The notes under the pieces were generated by a model. That model saw only the letters and a list, made by a program, of their open reading frames with translations, did no database searches and was not told where the DNA came from. Positions 1-8,633 of a stretch of DNA of 64,000 nt are shown here, piece by piece. Position numbers and translations under genes: made by a program. The DNA is from Methylobacterium brachiatum (GTDB taxonomy: Bacteria; Pseudomonadota; Alphaproteobacteria; Rhizobiales; Beijerinckiaceae). The first letter of the stretch is position 1. Each line of letters starts with the position of its first letter. The stretch lies in contig NZ_JAJALK010000003.1 in assembly GCF_020523825.1 (NCBI RefSeq), positions 372,001 to 436,000 of the forward strand. The letters run 5' to 3'.

Positions 1-68
1 CGATTTTCCAGCACAGCTAAGGTTGCCCGCCGCGCCGCGCCGGCACCGGGGCTCAGGACTGCCGACCT

Positions 69-709
69 ATGGTCACACGCGTCGCCACCGTGGCGTTCGA
101 GGGGATCGAGGCCCGGTCCGTGGACGTGCAGGTCCAGATCATCCCGGGCAACGTCGTGTTCAACGTGGTCGGCCTGCCCGACAAGGCGGTGGCCGAATCG
201 CGCGAGCGGGTGCGCGGCGCCTTGATCGCCTCCGGGCTGGCGCTGCCGGCCAAGCGCATCACCGTCAACCTCGCCCCGGCCGACCTGCCCAAGGAGGGCT
301 CGCATTACGATCTCCCGATCGCGCTCGGCGTCATGGCGGCGATCGGGGCGATCCCGGCCGACGCCCTCGGCGGCTATTGCGTGCTCGGCGAGCTGGCGCT
401 CGACGGCAGCATCACGGCGGTGAACGGCGTGCTGCCGGCCGCGATCGCGGCCGGAGCCCGCGGCCTCGGGCTGATCTGCCCGGCCGCCACCGGGTCCGAA
501 GCGGCCTGGGCCGGGGGCGACCTCGACGTGCTCGCGCCGCGCTCACTGATCCAGCTCGCCAACCACTTCAAGGGCAGCCAGGTCATGGCCCGGCCGGAGC
601 CCTCGGTGGCCGGCCTGGCGGGGCCGCTGCCGGACCTCTCCGACATCAAGGGCCAGGAGGGGGCCAAGCGCGCCCTGGAGATCGCGGCGGCCGGCGGGCA
701 TAACCTTCT
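69..709 (+). pseudogene. comM: ComM/YifB Mg-chelatase-like ATPase, 5' part, interrupted by the island
   Basis: This is the N-terminal part of the YifB/ComM family, AAA+ Mg-chelatase-like ATPases that act as a branch-migration helicase in natural transformation. The translation starts at ATG 69 (MVTRVATVAFEGIEARSVDV) and holds the typical N-terminal subdomain (VVGLPDKAVAESRERVR, ITVNLAPADLPKEGSHYDLPIA) and the segment leading to the ATPase core (LPDLSDIKGQEGAKRALEIA, then GGHNLLM). The family reads on into NGPPGSGKSM, but here the frame leaves comM after codon 214 and continues through island DNA to a stop at 894-896. The missing part is at 50561-51460 in the same frame. The left fragment has no Walker motifs and should be inactive. 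The 68 bases before the start show no gene. Confidence 0.93.
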
Positions 710-730
710 TATGTCGTGGCACACCAGGTT
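690..730. other. attL, left recombination junction of the island
   Basis: Chromosomal comM sequence (GGGCATAACCTT) meets island sequence (TATGTCGTGGCACACCAGG, 710-728) at a CT dinucleotide at 708-709, which is also present at the right junction (50561-50562). The inner arm 710-728 is an imperfect inverted copy of the inner arm at the right end (50541-50560), the symmetry expected of attP half-sites for a large serine recombinase. The exact crossover dinucleotide is inferred from the reading frame and the shared bases. Confidence 0.8.
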
Positions 731-766
731 GACCCGAGAAAAACCTGGGCCCTACGGTTGGGCATC

Positions 767-2539
767 ATGCCCAAGGCCTACAGCTACATTCGGTTCTCGC
801 GCCCCGAGCAGATGCGCGGCGACAGCCTGCGCAGGCAGGTCGCCAAGGCGAACGCGTGGGCGGAGAAGCGCGGCCTCGTCATCGACGAGACACTGAAGGA
901 CCTCGGCGTAAGCGCCTTCCGGGGCGCCAACCGCATCAAGGGGGCGCTCGGGGTCTTCCATTCGCTCGTCGAGAAGGGCGAGGTCCCTCGGGGGTCCTAC
1001 CTCATCATCGAGAGCCTGGACAGGTTCAGTCGCAAGGCCGCGCGCGAGGTGCTGCCCGACTTCCTAGGCCTCATCAACGAGGGCATCATCGTCGTCACGT
1101 TGATCGATAAGCAGGAATACAGCGCCAAGCGCATCGACGACGAGCCGATGGCGCTGTTCGGGTCGCTGATGGTGATGCAGCGCGCCCACGAGGAGAGCAA
1201 GACGAAGGCGGAGCGCCTCTCGGAAGCCTGGACCGAGAAGCGCAGTCAGGCGGCCGGATCGGGGCGCGTGATGACGGCCCGGGTCCCAGCCTGGCTCCGG
1301 GTCGTCGAGGCTGACGGCCGGCGCAGGATGGAGTTCCGGCCGGCGACAGCGGACTGCCCGGACGGACGTGAACTCGTTCGCCGAATCTTCACCGAGGCGA
1401 TTCGCGGTTATGGGCGGCGTACCATCGCCACCCGCCTGAACGACGCCAAGATCCCTCCGCTGCAAGGCGGCAAGGAGTGGCACCCCTCGTACATCCTGAA
1501 GGTGCTGCAGTCCCGAGCGGCCTACAGCGAGCATCAGTCCTACCGCTTCGACGAGGCGGGCAAGCGCGTGCCGACCGGGGAGCCGATCAGGGATTACTAT
1601 CCGGCCGCCGTGACCGAAGCCGAGTTCATCAGGGCGAACGGCGCCCGGGAAAACAGGAAGCCGGCTGCCGGCGGGCGCGGCCCGACCGGGGTCGTCAACC
1701 TGATGCGGGGGATCGCCTACTGCTCGTGCGGCAACCGCATGGCCCGGGTCTGCAAGGGCGATCCGAAGAAGGGTGCGCCCTACCTCGTCTGCGCGGACGC
1801 TAAGCGGGGCACCTGCGAGAACACGCGGCGTTGGCCGGTCGCCTGGGCGGAGGACAGGCTTCTCGGGACGACGGCGCGCATCGACGTCGGAAAGGTCCTG
1901 GCGACGGCCAATGCGACGGAAGGGCGTCGTTCGGGGCCGACCATTGCCGACCTGGAGGGCAAGGTCGCCGACCTGGGCACCCGCCTCCTCAACATCATGG
2001 GTTTGGTAGAGCAGGGCGTCGAGGAGTTCGCTGGTCGCGCCCTCGTCTTGCGGAGAGAGAAGAAGGATGCGGAGGCGGAACTGTCCGCGATGCGCCGGAT
2101 GGGCGCTCGACGCGCATACGAGCCGTCACCGGAACAGCGCCGGGCCTTGATGGCGGACTTGCGGGCGCGCCTTGCGGCGGCGACGCCCGAGGAACGGGCC
2201 GACCTCAGGACCCGCCTCGCGCAGGAGGTTCGCGGCGCGTTCGACCGCGTCACCTTCGACCCTCACAGGATCACCGTGACATACAAGGGAGTCGTTCCGC
2301 ACGGCCAAGGCGTCACGACGCAGACAGTCACCGTGGCGGTGTTCAGCGACCACCCGGAGGAGATGGCGATGCTCGCGCTGTTCGAGCTGGATGACGACCG
2401 CCGGCCGGACAAGCCTGTCTCCGGGGTCGGTAGGTGGCGGGCCGCCAGGCGCCCGGCCAGGGTGGTCGAGCCTAGCCCCGATCCGGAGTGGGAGGTCGAC
2501 GAGGATGAACCCGTGATGGATGCCCCTCGACCCAGGTGA
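767..2539 (+). CDS. Large serine recombinase, probable island integrase
   Basis: A 590-residue site-specific recombinase of the large serine family. Seen: an N-terminal resolvase domain with the nucleophile in YIRFSRPEQ and the ESLDRFSRKA and VMQRAHEESKTKAER motifs; a Recombinase domain (roughly 190-310) with RRIFTEAIRGYGRRTIATRL and HPSYILKVLQSRAAY; a zinc ribbon (CSCGNRMARVC...CADAKRGTCENTRRW); and a C-terminal coiled-coil stretch. I chose ATG 767 over the upstream in-frame ATG at 716 because family homology begins at MPKAYSYIRFS and 716 lies inside the att arm. It is transcribed inward from attL. Its position next to attL makes it the likely enzyme that inserted the island into comM. An acidic tail (EVDEDEP) ends the protein. 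Confidence 0.93.
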   Translation: MPKAYSYIRFSRPEQMRGDSLRRQVAKANAWAEKRGLVIDETLKDLGVSAFRGANRIKGALGVFHSLVEKGEVPRGSYLIIESLDRFSRKAAREVLPDFLGLINEGIIVVTLIDKQEYSAKRIDDEPMALFGSLMVMQRAHEESKTKAERLSEAWTEKRSQAAGSGRVMTARVPAWLRVVEADGRRRMEFRPATADCPDGRELVRRIFTEAIRGYGRRTIATRLNDAKIPPLQGGKEWHPSYILKVLQSRAAYSEHQSYRFDEAGKRVPTGEPIRDYYPAAVTEAEFIRANGARENRKPAAGGRGPTGVVNLMRGIAYCSCGNRMARVCKGDPKKGAPYLVCADAKRGTCENTRRWPVAWAEDRLLGTTARIDVGKVLATANATEGRRSGPTIADLEGKVADLGTRLLNIMGLVEQGVEEFAGRALVLRREKKDAEAELSAMRRMGARRAYEPSPEQRRALMADLRARLAAATPEERADLRTRLAQEVRGAFDRVTFDPHRITVTYKGVVPHGQGVTTQTVTVAVFSDHPEEMAMLALFELDDDRRPDKPVSGVGRWRAARRPARVVEPSPDPEWEVDEDEPVMDAPRPR

Positions 2540-2568
2540 GAACCAGAGCGAGCCCCGGGGGGATACAC

Positions 2569-2632
2569 GTACCGAGCGGCTTTCGACCTGCATGGTTGTT
2601 GTGGCCGGACGGGGCGGGATCACGCTCGGTAC
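2569..2632. repeat. 10-bp inverted repeat downstream of the integrase
   Basis: GTACCGAGCG at 2569-2578 is repeated in perfect inverted orientation at 2623-2632 (CGCTCGGTAC), 44 bases apart. Each arm also has a nearby GGGGAT (or its complement) on its outer side. It starts 30 bp after the integrase stop. It could fold as a long-loop hairpin or be a pair of protein sites. No T-run follows, so it is not a clear terminator. Confidence 0.5.
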
Positions 2633-2801
2633 ATCCCCGTTCAAGCAGTCCCAACTGGCCCCCGACGGTGCTCCGAAGGGCGGGGGGATCGCATGATGTC
2701 GTCATCTCGGGACTTCAGGAGATCGGGCAAAGGCAGTGCTGCCGACGGCCCCGTGATCCATGATAAACGTCTGATTTTGTTGATTTATCTTATTTGGGCA
2801 T

Positions 2802-2853
2802 TTGTGGTTACAGCCGATGTTTTCCCATGGGAAAACATCGGCTGTAACCACAA
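2802..2853. repeat. Perfect 52-bp palindrome between convergent genes
   Basis: Bases 2802-2827 are followed without a spacer by their exact reverse complement (2828-2853), centred on CCATGG. The arm starts TTGTGGTTACAGCCGATG. It is AT-richer than its surroundings and lies between the integrase (+, ends 2539) and the HEPN-like gene (-, ends 2866), 13 bp from the latter's stop. It could act as a two-way transcription barrier, but neither side has a T-run and there is no loop. A recombination or protein-binding site is equally possible. The rest of 2540-2865 holds no gene that I can support. Confidence 0.85.
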
Positions 2854-2865
2854 GGCTTCTGGAAC

Positions 2866-4539
2866 TCAATCGGCCGGGACCGATCCGGTATCGTGACCCG
2901 ACATCGCAGGGTTTCCCAGACCGTCGTCGATGAAGTCGCCGTCCTCGGCATGAGGCGATTTGGCCGCGATACGCCGGAGGCCGGATGGCGCCGTCACAGG
3001 CAAGCCGTGCCGCGGCCGGGGCCGCCCCTGCGAGGCATCGTACTCCTGGCTCGCAGCCTTGCGGCCCTCCATTTCCTGGAGGCGGTCGGCTTCTGCCGCG
3101 GCCGCGATGTCGGAGCGATCATTCTGCCCCCGCTGGATGACCTCGAACTTGAACCCCTCCGCGGCCCAGGCGGTCCGAAACGCGAGGATCACCTTGTCCC
3201 CGAGATCGACAGCCCACCGCGCGAGCTCGGGCGTGAGAACCCTGTCGACCCAATGCCCGGGCGCAGGCCTCATCTTGGCGTGATTGCCAAGATGTCCCAC
3301 CAACCGAAGCTTCGCTCCGGAGCCGAAGATGTCCTCTTCCTTGTCCCCCCGGAAGTGGACGAGGTGATTGCGCAGGTCGAACAACAGGGTGAGTTGGAAC
3401 CAGGTTTGCTGTTCGATCCATCCAGCCCCGAAAATCGCGTTCGGCAACTGTCCCCACTTCTCAAGAGGGGGCTTCAACTCGCCTTGATGCACTCCCGGGT
3501 CCGTGCAGTAATCGGGAAGCTTCACCAATCTCCATTTTTCCCGCTCCGAATTGAAGATGGAATGGATGGCGGCGTTGATGAAGGCTTCAAGGGCGCAGCA
3601 GACCTGGAGGACCGCGGCAGACGGCCCGTCGGTGCCCTGCGGATCCGCCTTCGAGACGGCTACCATCGTCCTGGCGGCCTGCATGGCCCGGCACGACCAG
3701 TTCGGAAGCGCCACCGCCTGATGGATGCCGTTCGATACGCGGTGCGCGACCCAGTACCGGCCTTCGCCCCCGGCCCCCGGCGGCTCCACCAGCATCTCGA
3801 CGCCAGGCCGCGCCTCGGACCACCAGGGGCTGCCCGCCGGGCGCGCCGCCGAGGTTTCAACCGGCACGGCGCGGAAGCGGAATTCGTTCAGGGCCGGGCT
3901 GTCGGGCCGACCCGCGAGCGCACGGTCATCCCGGCGCGGGTTCCCCTTGCCCCTCTTGGGTCGTCCGTCCCCCGCGTAGGCGGCCGGATCGCCGGCGATA
4001 CCGCAGACGCAGGGGTCCTCGTGTCGCTTGGCGTGCTCGCCGGCCAGCGGTGCGATGGCCGCGGCTGCCCAGAGCTTGCCGAGGGCGACGAGCACGGACA
4101 TCGCACCGGCGATGTGCTTGCCGTCCGGCGCTTCGTCACCGAGGAAGTTCGACACGAAGACCAGCTTCTGGACATACGCGTCCGCGGTCGCCCTGTCGCC
4201 TTCGTCGAGATGATGCCGGCACAGGGGGGCGTAGTTCTCGATGCAGGCCGCCCACGCCCCGGCCTCGCGGCGCAGTTCCGCGGCCAGGACGTGCAGGCCG
4301 GCCGCCTCGGCCCTTCGGCCCTTCTTCCTCGCCGCGACGGCTTCGTTCGTCACGGTCACGGCGCGGGAAAGGAGCGCGTCGCGCTCCGCCGGCGGCAGGC
4401 GGTCGGGATCGGGTCCCTTGATCTCCTCGAAGCCCGATGCGGGGAACCACCGGTCCCGCGAGGTTTCCTTGGGATCGGCGGCGGGGAACGGGACGCGCGG
4501 CGGCAGCGGCGGCCGCAGCGGCAGGGGTGGCCTCGTCAT
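2866..4539 (-). CDS. HEPN-like protein of unknown function
   Basis: A 557-residue soluble protein that I do not recognise as a named family. The C-terminal half has the look of a HEPN helical bundle: VCCALEAFINAAIHSIFN, then LFDLRNHLVHFRGDKEE, where RNHLVH (about residues 388-393) fits the R-x4-H motif of HEPN RNases. The N-terminal quarter is proline-rich and then helical (roughly 50-150), possibly TPR-like. A low-complexity charged tail follows the HEPN region. HEPN proteins are often RNA-cleaving effectors in toxin-antitoxin and antiviral systems, but many lack activity. It sits next to another unknown gene on the same strand (4656-5465), with a 116-bp gap. Confidence 0.75.
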   Translation of the reverse strand: MTRPPLPLRPPLPPRVPFPAADPKETSRDRWFPASGFEEIKGPDPDRLPPAERDALLSRAVTVTNEAVAARKKGRRAEAAGLHVLAAELRREAGAWAACIENYAPLCRHHLDEGDRATADAYVQKLVFVSNFLGDEAPDGKHIAGAMSVLVALGKLWAAAAIAPLAGEHAKRHEDPCVCGIAGDPAAYAGDGRPKRGKGNPRRDDRALAGRPDSPALNEFRFRAVPVETSAARPAGSPWWSEARPGVEMLVEPPGAGGEGRYWVAHRVSNGIHQAVALPNWSCRAMQAARTMVAVSKADPQGTDGPSAAVLQVCCALEAFINAAIHSIFNSEREKWRLVKLPDYCTDPGVHQGELKPPLEKWGQLPNAIFGAGWIEQQTWFQLTLLFDLRNHLVHFRGDKEEDIFGSGAKLRLVGHLGNHAKMRPAPGHWVDRVLTPELARWAVDLGDKVILAFRTAWAAEGFKFEVIQRGQNDRSDIAAAAEADRLQEMEGRKAASQEYDASQGRPRPRHGLPVTAPSGLRRIAAKSPHAEDGDFIDDGLGNPAMSGHDTGSVPAD

Positions 4540-4655
4540 GAGGTCGCCCCGTCGTGGAAGCCTGGCATCCCGTCGTCCGATCCCGCCGTTGTCACGGGAC
4601 GGATTAGAGGGCTCACCCCGTTACGAAAGCCTCAAGGCGCCGGTCCGGCACCAGG

Positions 4656-5465
4656 TCACGGGCTGGCGGGGAAGCCTGCCTCGTCCGCATCGTCGTCCTC
4701 GTCGAACCGCGACGTCCACAAGGGAAGGTCGCGGTCCTCCGGGTCGCGCTCGCAGCCAGGCCACTCGACGGGCCTGGGCTCCCGGTAGCCCAGGCCGTCG
4801 TTGTCGGTGGGGTCGTACAGGAGGGTGGCGAAGTCATCCTTGAAACCGTGGCAGACGCGGCAACCCAGTCCGTCACCCAGCGTGACCAGGACCTCCCGGT
4901 AGGCCTCGACGCTCCCTTCCAGGAGCCGACCGTCGCAGAACGCCTTCCTGACACCCTCGTCGCGGGCGAGCTCCACCTCGATCCAGCCCGCCTTGTCCAG
5001 GAAATCGTGGAACCAGGGCATGGGGTTGGCGAGGTCGAAGGAACCGTGGCTGAAATGGAACGAATTCCTCGACCCGCCCCTCCCGAGGTGACGCGCCAGG
5101 CCCTCGTTGACGTAGCGTTCCCTCAGGGCCTTGAGCGCCGCGTCGGCGCCCTCGAAGGCCACGACGGCGGCCGCCGTCTCGGGAAGTGCCGCAAGGGCCG
5201 TGCCGCCCTTCGCCGAGCCGGCGGCCAGCACGCGTCCGTCCCGGCTCACCCACCCGCGACCGCCCAAGGCCAGGGCCTTCAGGACGGACGGGTCGGTCGC
5301 CGGGCCGGAGACCGGCTCGATCCGGCCGCGGGGCTCGGGCATGAAACGCGTGAAACGTTGGTGCGGCGCGGCAGGCTCCGGCGGCTCCATCGGCCAGGAC
5401 GGGTCCGCCGTGAACCCGACCGGGGGCGAACGACCGCGGTCCTTCGGGTCCGACGCTGCAGGCAT
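4656..5465 (-). CDS. Hypothetical protein, 269 aa
   Basis: Not recognised. It begins with ATG at 5465 (MPAASDPKDRGRSPP) and a proline-rich N-terminus. A compact alpha/beta-looking middle follows (VLKALALGGRGWVSRDGRVL, AAVVAFEGADAALKALRERY), then a region with aromatic and acidic residues (FHFSHGSFDLANPMPWFHDF) and an acidic end (RFDEDDDADEAG). It has no signal peptide, membrane segment or catalytic signature that I can name. It lies upstream of the HEPN-like gene on the same strand, so the two may be co-transcribed. GC content and codon use match the surrounding genes, and no convincing alternative reading of this stretch is visible on either strand. Confidence 0.6.
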   Translation of the reverse strand: MPAASDPKDRGRSPPVGFTADPSWPMEPPEPAAPHQRFTRFMPEPRGRIEPVSGPATDPSVLKALALGGRGWVSRDGRVLAAGSAKGGTALAALPETAAAVVAFEGADAALKALRERYVNEGLARHLGRGGSRNSFHFSHGSFDLANPMPWFHDFLDKAGWIEVELARDEGVRKAFCDGRLLEGSVEAYREVLVTLGDGLGCRVCHGFKDDFATLLYDPTDNDGLGYREPRPVEWPGCERDPEDRDLPLWTSRFDEDDDADEAGFPASP

Positions 5466-5580
5466 AGCCAGAATCCTCCGTCCATCGGAGGATCGTCGGG
5501 CGAGCGGTCGAAATGCACAAACGGGACGCCCCGCCCAACCGCGATGCGGTCCCGGAAGCCCCGGCCCCGGGGCGGCGGCC

Positions 5581-7650
5581 CTACGGCCGTCGGAGCCGCT
5601 TGTCCATCAGCCAGCTCCAGTCGACGAAGGCCCGCGACATCTCCGGGACGTCGCCGAACAGGGGCGGGTTCACGTCCGCCAGGGCACCGGCGATTGACGG
5701 CCATTCCTTCGACCGCAGCAGGCAGCCGGCCCTGTACCGGGTCTTCAAGTGGCCGCCACCTGCCGCCGCCTCCGATGCGGGGCGCCAGCCGCGACCCGTG
5801 AGGATCACGCACATCAAGGCGTCGAGGGTGGGGCGCGGGTCGGCGCCCTGGTGGACGTAGCGGGTGAAGGAGGCGGCGGGCAGCAGCGACCGGACGGCGT
5901 CCCACTCCGCGTCCGTCAAGGGCCGCCAGTCCCCGCGTCCCCCGGCCGGGGCGGCGCGATGCACGTGGTGGCCCGCGTTCGTTCGCAGGCAACCCTTGGT
6001 CACCGTCCGTGTCACGACGTCGGCGTCGTCGACCAGTCCGATCAGCGAGCCGAACCTCAGCACGACGTCCGCATCGAACCTGCCGCGGGCGCCCGGCCTG
6101 ACATCGACGCGCGCCACCAACTGCCGGACGGCGGCGGCGAGCCGGAGGCCCGCGTCGTCGCGCGGCCGGAACGGCGCATCGAGGGACAGGCCCAGGATGG
6201 CCTCGCGCAGGGCCGTCGTCCGGCCCCGGTCGACCGCGAGCGGGGCCGCCGGCCGGAGGGCGGCCAACTCGGCCTCGGCCACCTGGAGCTCTGCCTCGGC
6301 CCTGCCGCGCCACGCCACGACGCGCGGGTTGACACAGCCATCGCCGAACTCCCTGTCCAACGACCTGTCCAGCTTGCGCGTCAGCATCCTGACGCGATGC
6401 TCCATCCTGGAGCGCTGGCCGGAATCCCCCGACCCGGCCTTCGCGCGCTCCTCGTTGTAGGATTCCGCGTAGGCCTCCGCGAAGGCCGGGTCGGCGAGCT
6501 CCTCGGCGACGGTCTCCAGCACCAGGCCGTCCAGCCCGGTCACGGAATAGGTCCGGGTGTGCGCGCAGGTATCGTAGACGTAGGCCTCCGTGCACTTCCA
6601 ATACTTGTTCCTGTGCGTGCGGCCCGCGTTCATCCACCGGCCGCATTCGGGGCACGCGACCCGTCCCGAGAGCAGGTACGAGGCCCGCTCCTCCTTCGGC
6701 TCGAACGCGTGGGACACCTGGCTGGCCTGGATCGCCCTGACGCGGTCCCAGACCTCCTGCTCGACGATGCGCGCCTCCGGGACCTCGGTGACGATCCATT
6801 CGTCGCGCGGACGCACGTGGACCTTCTTGCTGCCGCTGTCCGGGTCCTTCACGGTCTGGGTCCGGTTGTGGAAGAGCAGGCCGATGTAGCGGGCGTTCCG
6901 CAGCATGCCCTCGACGCCCTGCGAGGTGATGCGGCCGCCCCTGTGGCTCCTGACGCCCTCCCGGTGCAGCATCCCCGAGATCGCGCGGTACGTCACGCCG
7001 TCCGCGCGCATGGCGAAGATCCGCTTGACCACCTCGGAGGTGACCGGGTCCTTCTCGCAGACGCCCGGCTTGCCCGGCACGGCACGGTATCCGAAACAGG
7101 GGCCGCTCGGGAAACGTCCCTCGCGCGCCATCTCCCTGATCCCGTACTGCGAGCGCTCGATGAAGTCCTTGCGATACTCGTCGCCCATCATGGCCTGGAC
7201 GGCGAGGTCGGTCAGGCTCAACGCCCCGCGGCCGGGGACGTGGATCGCGATGCCGAGGCGCTGCAGCGTCTTGAAGACGTTGGCCGCGATGCCGAGGTCG
7301 CGCGCCAGACGGTCGACGTGCTCGATCACCAGGATGCCGAACAGTCCCTCCTTCGCATCGCGCAGCATGGCTTCGAGCCCCGCCCGGCCCACGGTGGAGG
7401 CACCGCTGCGACCCCTGTCGGCATGGTCGCTGGCGAGCGAGCGGCCGGTCTGCTCGATGTAGGCCAAGCAGACCTCGTGCTGACGCTCGATGCTGGTCTC
7501 CTTCTGGCCCAGCGTGCTGTAGCGCTTGTAGACCCCGGCCCTTCGGTCGTCGGGCTTGGAGGGGACGGGACCGGACCTGCGCGGCGTGACCCAGGCGTGG
7601 GACACGTGCCGGGCGGCGGCGCGGCCCATGGGGGGATCGTTGTTCGACAT
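5581..7650 (-). CDS. Large serine recombinase with a transposase-like C-terminal extension
   Basis: A 689-residue protein from ATG 7650 (MSNNDPPMGRAAARH). Domains in order: resolvase catalytic domain with the nucleophile in VYKRYSTLGQ and SIERQ, then IEHVDRLARD; Recombinase domain (CFGYRAVPGKPGVCEKDP, VTYRAISGMLHREGV, MLRNARYIGLLFHNRT); zinc ribbon (CPECGRWMNAGRTHRNKYWKC); coiled coil; and an unusual last ~120 residues. That tail (LTDAEWDAVRSLLP, PTLDALMCVILTGRGWR) resembles the N-terminal domain of IS5-type insertion-element transposases. The reading frame stays open upstream of 7650, but the neighbouring recombinase gene (7803-8633) occupies that DNA in another frame. This start is preferred because the catalytic domain begins about 45 residues after it. 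Confidence 0.85.
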   Translation of the reverse strand: MSNNDPPMGRAAARHVSHAWVTPRRSGPVPSKPDDRRAGVYKRYSTLGQKETSIERQHEVCLAYIEQTGRSLASDHADRGRSGASTVGRAGLEAMLRDAKEGLFGILVIEHVDRLARDLGIAANVFKTLQRLGIAIHVPGRGALSLTDLAVQAMMGDEYRKDFIERSQYGIREMAREGRFPSGPCFGYRAVPGKPGVCEKDPVTSEVVKRIFAMRADGVTYRAISGMLHREGVRSHRGGRITSQGVEGMLRNARYIGLLFHNRTQTVKDPDSGSKKVHVRPRDEWIVTEVPEARIVEQEVWDRVRAIQASQVSHAFEPKEERASYLLSGRVACPECGRWMNAGRTHRNKYWKCTEAYVYDTCAHTRTYSVTGLDGLVLETVAEELADPAFAEAYAESYNEERAKAGSGDSGQRSRMEHRVRMLTRKLDRSLDREFGDGCVNPRVVAWRGRAEAELQVAEAELAALRPAAPLAVDRGRTTALREAILGLSLDAPFRPRDDAGLRLAAAVRQLVARVDVRPGARGRFDADVVLRFGSLIGLVDDADVVTRTVTKGCLRTNAGHHVHRAAPAGGRGDWRPLTDAEWDAVRSLLPAASFTRYVHQGADPRPTLDALMCVILTGRGWRPASEAAAGGGHLKTRYRAGCLLRSKEWPSIAGALADVNPPLFGDVPEMSRAFVDWSWLMDKRLRRP

Positions 7651-7802
7651 GGACAGTGGCCTTCCTGGCCGTCGCCGGCTCGGCGGACGGCACCTCGGCC
7701 CGGGGGCCACGAGAGGGTATGGTGGGTGCCCGGAGGGGAGGAGGGCGCCCGGGGGCCCCTCCTCGACCCGGGTCGCGGCCGGTCCCGGTGGGACCGGGGC
7801 GG

Positions 7803-8633
7803 CTAGCGGACGGCGAAGGTCTCCTGCACCGCGTCCCAGTCCGGCCGCGGCACGATGCGCAGGTGCTCGACCGTGGCGTTGATCCACCGGTCGCGGGGAC
7901 GGCTTTCCCTTCGCCGCCGCCCGGTGGCCGGATCGCGGGCGGTCGCGGTCCGTCCGTACACCGAGACACCGGCGTAGAGGGGATTGCACAGCAGACGGCG
8001 CACCGCTTCCCCGCCCCAGCAGCGGTCGGCACGCGGCATCGCGTTCAGGGCGCGGGCGATGCGCGCCAGGGTTTCCCCCTGGAGGCGCAGGGAGAAGGCC
8101 CGGCGCACGACCGCGGCCTGCTCCGGCACGACCATGGTCTCCCCCGGCCTCCCGGGGACGGCGGCGTAGCCGTAGCAACGGCCGCCCATGCCGAGGCCGC
8201 GCCGGGCGTTCGACTCCTTCGCGCGGAGGGCGCGCCGCCGCGCCGCCTCGCGGTACGACCTCGCCACCATCCCGCACGGGAGTTCGTCGAACCGCACCGG
8301 GCTCCCGTCGCTCCTCAGGACCTCGACGCCGCACCGACCGAGATGGCGGAAGATCCGGAACAGGTCCGCCACGTCCCGGGAGAGCCGGGGGTGGTCCTCG
8401 ACGATCAGCACCCCGAACTCGCCGCGTCCCGCCGCTTCCAGCATGGCCGCCAGCCCGTCGCGGCCGTCGACCGTGCACGCCGCCGCATCGTCGGAGAAGA
8501 CGGCGGCCAATTCCAGGCCCTGGCTCTCCGCGCCTTCCTCGCAGAGGGCCCGCTGGCGCGGGATGCCCTCGCCGGTGCCGTTCCCGGGATCGCGCAGGTA
8601 CGCTGCGGCGGTCCGCTTCTTGTTCTCGCTCAT
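7803..8633 (-). CDS. Serine recombinase homologue lacking the catalytic serine
   Basis: A 276-residue relative of the downstream recombinase (5581-7650). It shows resolvase-fold landmarks (IPRQRALCEEGAESQG, DGRDGLAAMLEAAGRGEFGVL, VEDHPRLSRDVADLF) and a Recombinase-like domain (RCYGYAAVPGRPGETMVVP, ETLARIARALNAMP, AVRRLLCNPLYAGVSVYGRT). Where active members have Y-x-R-x-S, this one reads AAAYLRDPGNG, so the nucleophile position is Pro or Gly. It ends after the Recombinase domain, with no zinc ribbon or coiled coil. It lies 152 bp upstream of the larger recombinase on the same strand. It may be a degenerate copy or a DNA-binding partner or regulator. The start is ATG 8633 (MSENKKRTAAAYLRD). Confidence 0.8.
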   Translation of the reverse strand: MSENKKRTAAAYLRDPGNGTGEGIPRQRALCEEGAESQGLELAAVFSDDAAACTVDGRDGLAAMLEAAGRGEFGVLIVEDHPRLSRDVADLFRIFRHLGRCGVEVLRSDGSPVRFDELPCGMVARSYREAARRRALRAKESNARRGLGMGGRCYGYAAVPGRPGETMVVPEQAAVVRRAFSLRLQGETLARIARALNAMPRADRCWGGEAVRRLLCNPLYAGVSVYGRTATARDPATGRRRRESRPRDRWINATVEHLRIVPRPDWDAVQETFAVR

